From assembly GCA_025084515.1 (NCBI GenBank), contig JAJAGP010000047.1:248001-312000 (forward strand): a DNA stretch of 64,000 nucleotides, in the 5' to 3' direction. This DNA is from Ancistrus triradiatus. Its lineage: Eukaryota; Chordata; Actinopteri; Siluriformes; Loricariidae. Positions within the stretch are counted from its first letter, which is position 1, and every line of letters begins with the position of its first letter. Positions 1-13,196 of the stretch are shown piece by piece. The position numbers and the translations under genes were made by a program. The notes under the pieces were generated by a model that worked only from the letters and a program-made list of their open reading frames with translations, searched no databases and was not told where the DNA came from.

Positions 1-1191
1 TCCTTTTGGCCCATTCCTCCAAGCAGATCTCCTCTAGAGCAGTGATGTTTTGGGGCTGTCACTGGGCAACACGGACTTTCACCTCCTTCCACAAATTTTC
101 TATGGGGTTGAGGTCTGGAGACTGGCTAGACCACTCCAGGACCTTGAAATGCTTTTTACGGAGCCACTCCTTCATTGCCCGAGCGGTGTGTTTGGGATCA
201 TTGTCATGCTGGAAGCCCCAGCCACGTTCCATCTTCAATGCTCTCACTGATGGAAGGAGGTTTTGGATTAAAATTAAAATGGCCCCGTTCATTCTTTCCT
301 TAACACGGATCAGTCGTCCTGTCCCCTTTGCAGAAAAACAGCTCAAAAGCGTGATGTTTCCACCCCCATGCTTCACAGTAGGTATGGTGTTCTTGGGACG
401 CAACTCTGCATTCTTCTTCCTCCTCCAAACACGACGAGTTGAGTTTTTACCAAAAAAGTTCTATTTTGGTTTCATCTGACCACATGATATTCTCCCAATC
501 TTCTTCTGGATCATCCATATGCTCTCTGGCAAACTTCAGAGGGGCCTGGACATGTACTGGCTTAAGCAGGGGGACATGCCTGGCACTGCAGGATCTGAGT
601 CTCTCTCGGCGTAGTGTGTTACTGATGGTAGCCTTTGTTACTTTGGTCCCAGCTCTCTGCAGGTCATTCATCAGGTCCCTCCGTGTAGTTCATGATCATT
701 TTGACCCCAAGGGATGAGATCTTGCATGGGGCCCCAGATCGAGGGTAGATTATCAATGGCCCTTGTATGTCTTCCATTTTCTTTACAATTGCTCCCACAG
801 TTGATTTTATTCACACCAACCTGCTTGCCCTGTAGATTCACTCTTCCCAGCCTGGTGCAGGTCTACAATTTTCTTCCTGGTGTCCGTCGAACCGCTCTTT
901 GGTCTTGGCCATGGTTTGAGTTTGGAGTCTTAAAGAAGTTACAGGTCTGTGAGAGCCAGAAATCTTGCTTGTTTGTGGGTGACCAAATACTTATTTTCCA
1001 CCATGATTTACAAATTAAACTCTTTAAAAATCCTACAATGTGATTTCCTGGATTTTTTTTTTTTTTTCTTCATTTTGTCTCCGCATAGTTGAAAGTGTAC
1101 CTATGATGAAAATTACAGACCTCTCTCATCTTTCTAAGTAGGAGAAACTTGCACAATCAGTGGCTGACTAAATACTTTTTTGCCCCCACTG
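1..1191 (-). mobile_element. Tc1-like element, family 1, truncated by window edge, dead
   Basis: On the minus strand the terminal repeat starts at 1191 beside a TA (1192-1193), matching the ends of the copies at 11741 and 20740. The body reads as a Tc1 DDE transposase. Fragments include SFTRLQRAGTKVTKA-type sequence at 447-671 and, at 59-403, TVKHGGGN..., then QHDNDPKHTARAMKEWLRKK and SQSPDLNPIENLWKEV, the last catalytic block. Frameshifts between the blocks make it non-functional. Its 3' end lies before base 1. A poly-T run at 1052-1068 interrupts the terminal repeat. Confidence 0.92.
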
Positions 1192-1477
1192 TATATGCAT
1201 ACTCCAAGCTAGTATATGCATTTTTCCGACACCAGATCAGATCGGTGGACCATAACTCCCTCTCCCTGCCTCCTGTGTTGACTGAAGATGCTAAGTGGAG
1301 CCAAAACTTTTTTTAGTTGCTAGATGACATGAGCTTCAGTGACTGTGACTTAATCCTATCCCAGAGACCTTTATGGTGTTTATTTTATTTCATTCTCTGT
1401 TATTGCATCAGGCCACAGCAGTGCTGCTGGAGTATAACTGTCCCATCATTGTGTGCGCAATTAGACACATCTATCAT

Positions 1478-1556
1478 TCATTTCATTTCATTCATTCATT
1501 CATTCATATATATATATCATATATATATATATATCTAATATATATATATATATATC

Positions 1557-1600
<44 letters not shown>

Positions 1601-1603
1601 TAA
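1478..1603. repeat. ATTC and (TA)n microsatellite
   Basis: A short ATTC tandem run at 1478-1506 passes into about 95 bases of TA repeats with occasional C interruptions. It is low-complexity sequence with no coding content. Confidence 0.95.
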
Positions 1604-1844
1604 ATAACATTTTTCATTGTTAGTAGCTTCACAATTAGTTTCACAGTAATGGTTCTAAGGAAAAGTTTAATCACTTGTTTCTGCAGGGATACGATAATCT
1701 GTGAGTGTAGTTATACACAACGTTCACTACACAAACCTATGTAAATTCATCAGAAAATGAATAAATTATATGCCAGCTTGTTTATGTATCTCCTTGCCTT
1801 CATAGCAGCATCAGGAATACAGTTATCATTTTTAGTTTATAGGG

Positions 1845-2260
1845 TAAATTCTAGGCCACTCTTCCATTACCTGGATCAACTAGTTCTATGGTGATAATTT
1901 CAGCGTATCCCATGTTGTTGCAAATAATCCCACGTTTTGGTGGCACTGGTTTAACAGTGGTGCTGGCCAGTAAATGTCTCTCATTCTGTGACTTCTTTTG
2001 AGTGGGTATTTTAAATTTAAAAAGCTTGGCAAATATTGGTTTGAACATTTATCCTTACATATAATAGTTCGGAAGAATTAACCATTGAGATGCAACAATC
2101 CGGTTTTGACATCAGAGCTGACTAACTGAAATGAACAAGGTTTTGGATATTCTGCTTCATGACTTAAGATGAATCTAGTTTATTTGCCTTTATGTCCTTG
2201 TGGAAGAGATTTAAATCCGCACTGTATTGCTGCACATCGGTATGGCAAAAAAATTAATGT
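1845..2260. repeat. dispersed repeat, copy 1 (related to 4560-5230)
   Basis: Segments such as TTCGGAAGAATTAACCA, TTTTGACATCAGAGCT and ATATTCTGCTTCATGA recur in the same order in 4640-5230. The copies have diverged and the family is not recognised. This copy lacks the roughly 300-bp insertion found in the second. Confidence 0.5.
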
Positions 2261-2594
2261 GTGTGAACAAATGGAATATCTTTAGTAAAATCTTCATTCA
2301 ATAATCAGACCTTAGAATACATATCTCACACTGTCAGAGTTCACCTAACATTTTATTGAAATGATCTTATAAGACCGCTGCAAGTTTAAATCAGCTTAAC
2401 TAGCCCACTAGCCTTCCTGTTCATGTGCATCAAGAAAAGCTATTCTAATTACTACTGTTGGAAAGTGTGATTATTAAAGGTATTGTAGCCTTTCTGTGAG
2501 CTTGAACAATTCTGGGCAATGTTGTCTGTCTTCAGATTTTAACATAACAGATCCAAAACCAGGATGTACCATCTGTAGCATTGTGTCAGCTGAA

Positions 2595-2800
2595 ATTCAA
2601 CTGTGTGTGTATATATGCACTAAATAATCCGATAATGATTGGATTTGTGCAGGTATCTGATTATTCAAGTGGTCATGGATACAGCATACTCCGATGTAGA
2701 AATCAGATTAAGAAACCCCATAAAGAAATCGGATTATGCATTGCCTGTATACCAGTTACCCGATTATGATTGGTGTTTTCAGTCTGTGCATGTGCACCAG
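2595..2800. repeat. ATCCGAT/CGATTATGATTGG repeat, probable MITE
   Basis: The motif CCGATAATGATTGG at about 2629 recurs as CCGATTATGATTGG at about 2760, with CAGATTA/CGGATTA variants between. The pattern resembles the common teleost repeat built on AATCCGATTA. Ends and duplication were not determined. Confidence 0.4.
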
Positions 2801-4559
2801 AATTCCTCTATGGTTGCCAGGTTCATCTGTTTCTGACGACTTGGCTTTATTAGGCCTCCTTTTCTATTTACTCTGGCAGTTTTTCCTCTCTGGATCTGGC
2901 AGTCCCAATAGTAAATGCACCACAGAATTAAAGGCAGTGAAACAGCTGTCAAACTCTTTGTGGAGACTATGAAATTTTACCTACACTTAAATTTTCCATA
3001 GTAAAATCTAGATTAGATGGTGTAAATGTCTTATGTAGGGTTCATTTCAGTTTATAGGTGAGTGAGTCAGTAAACTGTGGTTGTACTGGTGCTTGTTGTT
3101 TTACTTTTTTGTTTTACGTATTTGTCTTAGAGAATAGGAGTGTTCCTAATGGCGTGCTACCACGTCTAATATTTTGTCTAGGTAGTGCTACTAATGTTCC
3201 TATGCGCATGTGATGTAGTTGAGCCTTTTATCTTGTGTCCATGTGTGAACAGCTGTAGAAATATAATTATAAAATACATGCATTTAAGCCAGTATTATAA
3301 AAGACGTGCAGTAGTGAGAATACATGCACTAAATCAACTGATTACTAGGATAAAAATGGGAGTTTTTTTTATATTTATTGAAATGGAATAATGGCATCAT
3401 TCAGAAGAAAGGTATCAGCCACTGACTTGAGACTAAAGCACATTTAGGCCCAGTTGGTAAATGACATATCTATTTTTCCAATAACGTGCAACACAAAGAT
3501 GTTTCTAAATAAATAACAATCGATGAAGTACTGCTGGTGTCGACCATGCAAAAGATGTGTCATCCGATGCATTTTCTTTTTTGGCCCCCTCTCACCTGTA
3601 GCAGGATATTCAGCTACACAAATGAACTCTGCTTGTTTGCAGTCAGAAACAATGCAGTATGTGAGACTGAAGTTCATTTGCATAGGCTTGTGTATATTTG
3701 TGTATTTGCATAATCAGATGTGGAGGAGGTAGCCAAAATTAGAGCAGTGAGGAGAGGGGGGAGAACCCCAGCGACTCACTAACAAATTGGTGCTACAGAG
3801 AACCTCTGTACCTATTAGTTGAGACCCAGAGAGGGACTTGCATCGATGTTAGACAGTTTTACAGAGACAAAATCAGAACAGTGAAGGATTTAGGAAGTTC
3901 AAAACTAGATCTTTAAACAGCAGATATCAATCATCCATCATCCTGCATTTGTATTAATAAAATAAGAGAGTGAGTGATACTCTGTCTACCTTGTTAATAA
4001 AAGTCAGTTTTTAGATAAGCGCTTAGTAATTTGTGCGAATGGAGTTAAGGGGCAGATAGAAGTATGTTTGTGTGCATTCATGTTATTTGCATCCTGTTGT
4101 TTCCTAACAGGTCTTGGTCTTGCTCATTTGTGTGGTGAATCAATTGTGGATTTCACAGTTTTCATGTTGGCCTGGCTCTGACTGAGCTACCGCTTGTGGT
4201 TTGTTTGTGTGTCTGCGAACAGCAGGTGGTCTTTCCCTATTTGTCCTCAAGCTGAGCTTTTTGTAAATTCTTTTCATCTTGTACTTGAACAGGCAGTCAG
4301 TCCCATTTCCATAGAGACCCACATTCGGGTATACAGATCACTCACAAAATAAGAGCGAGAGAGAGGGGGATAGGGCTACATTGTTCAGCATCTAATATAG
4401 CATTTTCCAGTGCACTCTGAACAGTAAATAAGACCCAGTGCTTGTTTTTTTGCTGTATTAGTGACTGCATTGTTACTCTAGATCCTACTCAAAACTCACC
4501 TTCAGATTTTCTACTCCCTCATTTCGCTCAATTTTAATATGCCATTTTCAGCACGTAGC

Positions 4560-5230
4560 AGGTGTCCTTATCCATAATGACTTGTAAGGGCCTTGTAGCA
4601 AGGTCCAGCTGTGGCAGCTTGGCAAAGCTTGGGTTTGAATATTTAACCTCCCATTTAGTAGTTCTGAAGAATTAATCAGAGACACCACAGTCCTGATATT
4701 GACATGAGAGCTCAGAGTAGGTGAGAGTGATGTGGCAAAAATATTATATAATGTTTATTATAGACATTTTCATGATACACAATGCATCAGTCACAACAGA
4801 TTCTTAAAAACTACGATTCAAATATTAACCCATACTTACTAAAGTCATTTTTATTCAAAATGTGCTGCACTTCATCCAATTAAACAGGATTAATTACACT
4901 CTTCATAATGAAACATGCAGCTGGTCAGTATTCTTTAAGCACTGACGATATTCTCAGTATGCTCAGAAAAATCGTTTATCACGATAACAAAATTGATCAC
5001 GATACAATGAAATATCGTCTCATTGCCCACCCCTAGCTCAGGCTACTGTCTGCAAACCAATACAGATCCAATACTAACAGTAACTGAGATTAACAAGGTA
5101 TTGAATATTCTGCTTCATGAGCATTTAGATGCATCTAGTTTATGCTATATGACAGCATGGAAGAGTTTCAAACCCGTGCTGCAGCATGGCGCATCTGTTT
5201 GACCAAAGAATTGTGCATGTCTAGATTTCT
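4560..5230. repeat. dispersed repeat, copy 2, interrupted by a MITE
   Basis: This is the counterpart of 1845-2260, sharing the same ordered blocks on both sides of an insertion at about 4735-5037. The flanks AGCTCAG at about 4709 and 5035 look like its target duplication. Confidence 0.45.
4735..5037. mobile_element. MITE ending GCCCACCCCTAG (hAT-like), copy 1
   Basis: The AT-rich insert has ATCACGATAAC/GATCACGATAC palindromic motifs and ends ATATCGTCTCATTGCCCACCCC. A related copy lies at about 30995-31308, sharing the blocks GAGCATATTGAGGATATCGT (inverted here) and CATGTTTCATTATAAAGAG. It has no coding capacity. A repeated AGCTCAG at its flanks suggests a 7-8 bp target duplication, typical of hAT elements. 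Confidence 0.55.
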
Positions 5231-5559
5231 ATAAAGTTTCTACCCCTTCTGGAAAACTTACACAGACTGAGCACCCAACTGGCTCCAAAGAGCTAAACAG
5301 AGCATTGATTGGTTACAGTCAGGAGTGAGTGGGTTGTTCGTCTTTTGGGTTCTTGGGATTGGGGTTGCGGTCAGACCTTGAATGCCAGTGGAAGGTCTTT
5401 GGTCTGAACATGTATAGCTTTGCCCTTGCTGATCTTAGCAGGACTGGCCCTTTTCTACAGGGTAATAGCTTGCGCTAATTAATAGTCCCCATGAGGCTAA
5501 TGTGTAAACATGGTCAGAGATGAGATTTATTGCACTTAAGATTATCATGTTTCTTTATA

Positions 5560-5748
5560 TTCAAGTCATTTAGCAGACACCCATTCACAGCAACTTACAA
5601 TTGATGTCGTCTCACAATCCAAGTGATTGTCGGTTAAGGGCCGTGCTCAAAGGCCTAACTGTGACAGCCAGGGAAAGTATGATTTGAACCATGGACCTTC
5701 TGGTCCATAGTCCAGTACCTCAACCGCCAAGCCACCGCAGTCCCCACT
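5560..5748. repeat. teleost SINE-like repeat (TTTAGCAGACAC type), copy 1
   Basis: It runs from CATTTAGCAGACACCC through AAGGGCCGTGCTCAAAGG and GATTTGAACCATGGACC to AACCGCCAAGCCACCGC. The same ordered blocks occur at 18494-18606 and 50656-50832. It is a very common dispersed repeat of fish introns. Confidence 0.75.
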
Positions 5749-6293
5749 TTACTGTAGTTTAACAGAACAAAGTGTGAATTGTTAAATGAGCATTTGAGGA
5801 TTTTAAATGCCGGTACCTGCTCTCAGCAGTTTTGCCCTCTTGGTACTGGCCTGTCTTATTTAGGTCATAATAATAACCAGTTTCTCATCTCAACTGCTGT
5901 TAGTGGAGTGATTTTAAACTCTTGTGTCCAGAGTACAATAACCAAAATTCATAACTTTGTCCTTGTTTCTGCTTTTTCACTAAGACAGTCTTTTTGTGTG
6001 TGCATGTGGGAATGTGGGATTTGATCAGTTTCCATGGTTTTTGTGTGTGACCTCGTTTACCTCGATCTCATTACCAGAATACATTTTAGGTCATTTTGCA
6101 CGAGCTATTGTGCAGTGTTTTGTGAATTCCTGGGTCTGAAAGGTTAGATGGGTTAGAAAGGTAACACAGTAGATTCATATTGTAACTCCAGCTTGCTTGC
6201 TTAATGTAAAATGAGCACATAAATAGAAACTGTACACACAAAAACAAGTACATTGCTCTTTTTATAGAACTCCTTTACTCTTATTACTGCTTC

Positions 6294-6384
6294 CCCCCCC
6301 CCCCTTTCCTCTTTTTACTTATTTGCCTGTTATGCAAATAAGTACCAGTTCCACTCACCCCTCTAAACCAGTCTCTCTCTCTCT

Positions 6385-6431
<47 letters not shown>

Positions 6432-6432
6432 G
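6294..6432. repeat. poly-C run and (CT)n(GT)n microsatellite
   Basis: A C run lies at 6294-6304. About 16 bases of CT repeats from 6372 and about 36 bases of GT repeats run to 6424, ending in TATATGTGTATATG. No gene is present. Confidence 0.95.
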
Positions 6433-6730
6433 TATATGTATCATTCGTGTTGTTTGTTTGCTGGCCTAGTGTGTGAAACACAAACTGTAGCTGAATGAGA
6501 CTCATTTTCAGAACGGGGTGGCGTTGGTGTGTTTGTTTTGCAATTATCACAGCCCAACAGCTGACTCACAAAGTCGCCTTTGGGACGAAGTTTGCTGAAA
6601 AGAGGCAAATCTAATCCAACTAAGTAACTCTACCCACAGGTGACAATGAAGGAAAGTCATGTTGTTGAAGCTATGTATAACAATGAACAACAAATGTTTT
6701 CAAAAGTTTTGCTTCCTGTACAAATGTGAG

Positions 6731-6894
6731 AGTATGGGTGTGTTCATATATGAAATTTGGCCTGCTTGTTTGGTTGCCACCAAGGGTCGGATGGCAGCGT
6801 TCACACTTGTTCAAATGAACCGTACTAACAGAGTAATCCCACCAGGGATAGTGTTACGTGAACCAAATGTGCCACGTGTGAACACACCCTGAGA
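6731..6894. mobile_element. short hAT-like MITE (GGGTGTGTTCA ends)
   Basis: The stretch begins TGGGTGTGTTCATATATG and ends GTGTGAACACACCCTGAG, an inverted pair of about 14 bases enclosing about 135 bp of non-coding sequence. Elements with GTGTTCACAC ends are frequent in fish. The target duplication is unclear. Confidence 0.6.
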
Positions 6895-9850
6895 TGCAGT
6901 ATCAAGCTGAACACAAAGGTAATATCACGTCGGAGGTTTGAGTAAAAGTGTATAAAGTAGTAAAGTATATCTGATCTGCATTTCTGATGTTTCAGTCATC
7001 ATTAACAATATTTCCATTTTATTGTAGGGTTTTTTTTTATGTTTACTGCCCAGCCAATTGCTACAGAATGGTGGACGCTGCCATTGTGTAACAGGAGCTT
7101 GCTAGGAACATACTTTGCAAATAACCTGTTAGGAACTTGCTCATATATGACATAACAATAACAGCTACATATAACATAAATAGATAACACATCGATGACA
7201 TCTTGGCAGAACTAGGACTGGAAATGACAAACTTCAGTTTACTGTTCCAGAGCCCAGACTATAGAGCCACCTCCATTGTATAACAATAGTTAGCCATCTC
7301 CATTTCTGTTTAACCCTTTAAAGTCCTCACCAAGAATCTTCAGTAAGATATAGTGACTCAATGTGCTCTACGAAAGAGTTGAACAGAATGTTAGAGTTAA
7401 TGGGCAACACTTAAGTTTCATTTAATAAGTGCTTGTGTTAGACCAATCTTGACCATAGCTTATTAATGGCTGTACAGCTACACAAACCAGTGCTTATGTG
7501 TACTTGTGATGTTTGTTTACCTCGTAGTATAAACAATAGTAATACAGTAGTCAGTAGTTGGTTTAAAATTTGCAGTCCTATTTACTTGTTTTTATTTTTG
7601 ACTGTACTTCTCGATATACAAATGTGCAAACTGCATGAGTGGTCATACACCTGCGTGTGTGTGCACATACCGTGCCTGACAAATTTCAGAATGATGCGTA
7701 GCACATTGTCATGGAAACACTTGTCTATTTATAGTTCATGACTGTGTACAGTAATGAAGTCATTACCATATTTATGAACACATCACCTTTACAGTTATTG
7801 TTCTTTTCTGCTACTATCTGGCCTCAATTCTGGTCCTCTAGTTTAGCTGGCCTACATCTGGACTTCGGATCCCCCTCTTTTTTTGTGCTCTCCAGGCTGA
7901 GAGAGAGACAATCTTGGGAATGGCCACAAGTTTTATAATTAGACCTTAAACTAGATAATCTCTAATGTAGTTTTTAATGAGGGAGACAAAGATCCTTATT
8001 TTCCACTTTTAAGTGACTGGCTTTTCTCTTTTCAAAGACCTGCTTTCTTCTCTGCTTGGGTCAGAGATAATGAATCCTTTTCAAATGACAGATTTTTGGC
8101 AAAGGAATGTGGTTGTGTCATAGGAAATGACTATTCTGTGCTGTGTAGTCATGAAAACAGTTCTCTGGTAGCCTTTTCATTTTGTTTCATTATGTAGTAG
8201 TGAATGGTAATTTTAGGGATAGGTCTTATATAATCAGGATTGTCAAGTTGATTGGACACTTCTGTATGTAACATTTTTATATTTTTTCTCCCAGAATGAA
8301 TTGACAAACCCTTCCATTACATACAAAAGCCCACTTTTCCATTCCACTGAGTATGGATTTTGTGAGCTTGTTGGGGCCTATTTTGGAATTTCACAAGCTG
8401 TTCCAAATAATCCTCAGTCAGCATAACACACAGTTTCCAAGTCTCATGGCATCCCCCTCCTCCCCCAGAGGGAGGAAGACCTTGGCCCGAAGAGTACGTT
8501 CGAACAGCTTGTGGCTGTTGACGGCTTTATTTAGTAGCAAGCGACAGACTTCTGTGGCAACAGTGAGTCTGCATGCAGGAACAGAGTATGCTCCCTGTGT
8601 CCATCTGTCCACATTTCCTGGTGCCTCGATGTTGTGGTGGATGGGACATGCAACAGTCAGCCTTTCCTCCCTCAGCCACAGTCAGTTGACTGTGTAATAA
8701 TCCGACTTTTTTGATTCCATAAAGATCTGATGATTTTGTTTTCCTCAGTGTTTCAAAGTCACTGAATTATTTTGATTAGTGTCCTGTCACCTTGTGAAAA
8801 TGGGATTACGTGCTTTTGTGATGTACTACTTCTCTTATAGACACTGTCCGTCTCTTTCAGTGCTGATGTTGATGTGTTCTGCAGACATCTCACAGTCTGT
8901 CCAACACTTGACTCTGAACAGTAGGTTCTGCTATTGGTGGATCTGACTCATTTTTGGTTTAGGAAACTTCTCTTGCACAGCATTTTTGTAGAGAAACTAT
9001 TTGCAAGCAGCAAAGAGGTCCCAACCTTTTCATTCTCAATGCACATTATACAATATGATTGAGTTAACAAACAAAAAACAAACGAAAACAAAAGGATGAT
9101 ATGTGGCTTAGTTTTGTTATAAGGACAGCCATTTGCTTATGAGATAGATATATCTTTATAAACTGGAAAAACTACTAACCTATACTACCATAGAAAAGCT
9201 GCAAACCCATGCAGCTGAACCACGTCAGGATTTAATTGTTAGGCCTGTAATACATATTTGACATTGGATATCACGTATATCGGATATGTTTGGGGTTTTG
9301 TAATATGAAGTGTAGTAGAATGCAGTCCAGAGCTATCATAATTTGGCAGTATGAAACTTGTCACAGTTTTTGTATTTCTATATGTTCTAATTTTTGTTTC
9401 TGTTTTTATTTTAATGTTTTTAAATTACATATTTTGTTGGTTTTCTATATTTTAGTATTTTAACCTGTATAGACAAAGTGAAAGATGTGGAACTGCTGTT
9501 TGTAGGTAAATGCTAACTGCACATTGTGTCATTGGAAAAGGCAGATGGCAGGAAGAGTGAGTAGTATTTTCCACACCAAAGAGCATGGAGCTGTTTTCCT
9601 TATCCAGAGCAACTTAAAGAAGTGTTTTGTATTCTCTGTAGTAGATATTTTCTTGTGCTAGTTCAGTCCTAAAACATGTATCTAATACCATGCTAGAAGC
9701 TGGCATAGGCCAAAAAAGAAGTTATAAAATCCATTATGAAAAAGAACTACTGTTTTTATTTTATTAAGTTAAGATGTAAATATCCAAGTGTCATGTCAGT
9801 CACTGCTTAAGCAATAGATATAGAGGTGTCTGTAAACTAGAATTCAACAC

Positions 9851-10255
9851 AAGTCAAATCAGATCTATTTATATAGCGCTTTTTGCAATGGAGCATTGTC
9901 TCAAAGCAACTTTACAAGTTTAGATTATCTGATAATAACTACGTCCAATCCCAATTGAGCAAGCCTAGGGCGACAGTGGAAAGGAAAATCTCCCTAAGTG
10001 TTATGAGGAAGAAACCTTGGGAGGACCAAGACTCAAAAAGGGACCCAACCTCCTTGGGCGGCGTAGATGATAAATCTAAGAATGAAACTAAAGTCATGGA
10101 GTCATACTTCAAATAAAATATGCACATCGGCATTAAGTGGCCTGGGTTTGATGGGGCTGGAGCTGATGACGGAAGCAGCTTGAGTGAAGCTGCAGCGGAT
10201 GAACATCATGTGTGGGGCTGGAACTGGTAACGGAACACAGCTCTGAGAGAAAACA
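9851..10255. repeat. fish dispersed repeat (TTTATATAGCGCTTTTTGCAA), longest copy
   Basis: Blocks TCTATTTATATAGCGCTTTT, GGAGCATTGTCTCAAAGCAA, AGCAAGCCTAGGGCGACAGT and GGAAGAAACCTTGGGAGGAC recur at 53044-53295 and 59135-59318. This copy extends further, through GGCATTAAGTGGCCTGGG and GGGGCTGGAGCTGATGACGG. It is a common non-coding otophysan/teleost repeat; the incidental open frames inside it are not genes. Confidence 0.8.
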
Positions 10256-11740
10256 GAAAATGTAATTAGTTATTGATTAAGAGCACAGTGTCTGCTAACA
10301 AATTGTCTATTAACAATTTGTAATTGATTAAAGGCAAGTGACAAGTAATTAACATTTCTGGACAATTTTAGCCAGGTTATCAGTTTATCAGGTGATGAAA
10401 TGAACAGTTGTTTTGTCTTTTTTGACTTAGTTTGCTGTGATGCAATTCAAATTAACATGAGTTTTCATTAGGGATGTCATGATGCACTCTGGTCAGGATT
10501 CAGTGTTTAAAATATTTTTAATAAAATATGAAGACCTGCTATATTGATGAAATGATTCCTCCTATCTTGTGAATGATTCCTTTTTGTCAATTTCTAAAAC
10601 AATTCATAACGGTTCCCATTTTTGTTGGTCTAAACTGAATTTACATTTGGGAAAAAAAAAATAAAAAATCAGTGTTATGGATTGGAATATGAAGACTGTG
10701 TGCTTAATAGATTTTGCATGTTGACAGTGAAGATGGCCTGCCTATTTCCTGCATTCTCTCATTGCCTCTTGGGATATTTGTGAACTGGGCCAAGATTGAA
10801 CTTGTAATACAAGGTATCAGACTGAGACTTTAGCCTTAACAGTGGACAGTTAATTTCCAGTCAATTTACTTAAATCATTAACATGAGCAGGAGTGGCCAA
10901 AATGGATATACATGGAGGAAATGGTCTGTAATTCTCCTCCAGGCATTTTTGTTGATTCTGCCAACTCTCTTGCAAGGACAGAAAAACAGAGAGCAGTGTG
11001 TATAATCCGGTTATGTCACAGATTACCCATCATCCCTCAAGAGGGCAAATCAGATGTCCCAGACCAGCTGTGCTAAAGCGTGTCTAACTGGTCCAAATGG
11101 AATTGTGACTTTGTTAAATGCATTGTGCTTGGAATGAGAAGAAATAATCTTGTGGCTCCATTAGCCAGGTTTGCTGCTTAGGATTATAGTTTAGTGCCTA
11201 TAAAAAACTGCAATCGGCTGAGATCGGATAGAAGCATAACCACACTAGTTGGAATTTGATTACTGGGCTCCCAAGTAGCGCAACTGCATAAGGTTCCACC
11301 CTGTTTCATAATATAGCCAGTGTTAATCAGGCATTCCTTTGTTGATATGTCATCTGTTAGTCTATTAACCACAGTTAGTGGCCTCCTGCAAACAGGCCAG
11401 GCTTTTTACTTAATTTCAGAAAAATTGTTACAAAAATCTTATGCACATACAACCAGTGATTTCAGTGAAGGTGTGTTGCCCTCTTTTTTAACTACAGCTG
11501 CAATCAAACCCTGTAATGTGTCTTTTTTTCAGGAGAGGTTGAAAGGTGGCATCTATAACAGAGCCATGGTGAAAGTCACTAAGCTCTTCAGTGTTATCCA
11601 TTTTATATCCATCCTGTTTCTGTAAAGGTTGCATGGCTGTATGTTTGATTTTGTTAGGAGCTGGTGTGACTAAAATAGCCAAGTATGTGCAGTAAATCAT
11701 TCATTTTCATGAACTGCAGTACACAAGGATACAAAACATA

Positions 11741-13196
11741 GTGGGGCAAAAAAGTATTTAGTCAGCCACTGATTGTGCGAGTTCTCCTACTTAGAAAGAT
11801 GAGAGAGGTCTGTCATTTTCACATCATAGGTACACTTCAAATATGAGAGGCGAAATGAGAAAAAAAAATTCAGGAAATCACATCGTAGGATTTTTAAAGA
11901 ATTTAATTGTAAATTACGGTGGAAAATAAGTATTTGGTCACCCACAAACAAGCAAGATTTCTGGCTCTCACAGACCTGTAATAACGTCTTCTTTAAGAAG
12001 CTCTTCTGTCCTCCACTCGTTACCTGTATTAATGGCTCCTGTTTGACCTAGTTATCTGTATAAAAGACACCTGTCCACAGCCTCAAACAGTCAGACTCCA
12101 AACTCATCCATGGCCAAGACAGAAGAGCTGTCAACGGACACCAGGAAGAAAATTGTAGACCTGCACCAGGCTGGGAAGAGTGAATCTACAATAGGCAAGC
12201 AGGTTGGTGTGAATAAATCAACTGTGGGAGCAACTGTAAGAAAATGGAAGGCATACAAGACCATTAATCATTTCCCTCGATCTGGAGCCCCACGCAAGAT
12301 CTCATCCAATGGGGTCAAAATGATCATGAGAACGGTGAGCAAAAATCCCAGAACTACACGAAGGGACCTGATGCATGACCTGTAGAGAGCTGGGATCAAA
12401 GTAACAAAGGCTACCATCAGTAACACACTACGCCGAGAGGGACTCAGATCCTGCAGTGCCAGGCGTGCCCCCCTGCTTAAGCCAGTACATGTCCAGGCCC
12501 GTCTGAAGTTTGCCAGAGAGCATATAGATGATCCAGAAGAGGATTGGGAGAATATCATGTGGTATAATATCAGAACTTTATGGTAAAAACTCAACTCGGC
12601 ATGTTTGGAGGAAGAAGAATACGAAGTTACATCCCAAGAACACCATACCTACTGCGAAGCATGGGGGTGGAAACATCATGATTTAGGGCTGTTTAGCTGC
12701 AAAGGGGACAGGACGACTGATCCGTGTTGAGGGAAGAATGAACGGGGCCATGTATCGTGAGATTTTAAGCCAAACCCTCCTTCCATTAGTGAGAGCATTG
12801 AAGATGGAACGTGGCTGGGTCTTCCAGCATAACAATGATCCCAAACACACCACTCGGGCAACGAAGTGGCTCCGTAAAAATCATTTCAAGGTCCTGGAGT
12901 GGCCTAGCCAGTCTCCAGACCTCAACGCAGACTTACAGGAAACGTTTGACCTCTGTCATTGCCAACAAAGGTTATGTTACAAAGTATTGAGTTGAACTTT
13001 TGTTATTGACCAAATACTTATTTTCTACCATAATTTACTTAAAAAATCCTACAATGTCATTTCCTGGATTTTCTTTTCTCATTTTGTCTCTCATAGTTGA
13101 AGTGTACCTATGATGAAAATTACAGACCTCTCTCATTTTTCTAAGTAAGAGAACTTGCACAATCAGTGGCTGACTAAATCCTTTTTTGCCCCACTA
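11741..13196 (+). mobile_element. Tc1-like element, family 1, near full length with dead transposase
   Basis: The terminal inverted repeats GTGGGGCAAAAAAGTATTTA and its partner ending TTTTTTGCCCCACTA lie beside TA at both ends. The transposase starts at 12110 with MAKTEELSTDTRKKIVDLHQ, the helix-turn-helix (GKQVGVNKSTVGATVRKWK) is clear, and a TAG stop at 12383 interrupts it. Frame continues with KVTKATISNTLRREGL, then a shift near 12560. The segment at 12738-12995 joins SQSPDLN directly to DLQETFDL, so the PIENLW block is deleted. It cannot encode an active enzyme. Confidence 0.93.

Noticed and set aside
6284..6550. Thr/His-rich frames over microsatellites (also 23095-23442 and 58526-58768)
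   Set aside because: They are translations of CA/GT repeats.
12110..12385. A functional transposase at 12110
   Set aside because: It meets a TAG at 12383, with later frameshifts and a deletion of the NPIENLW block.
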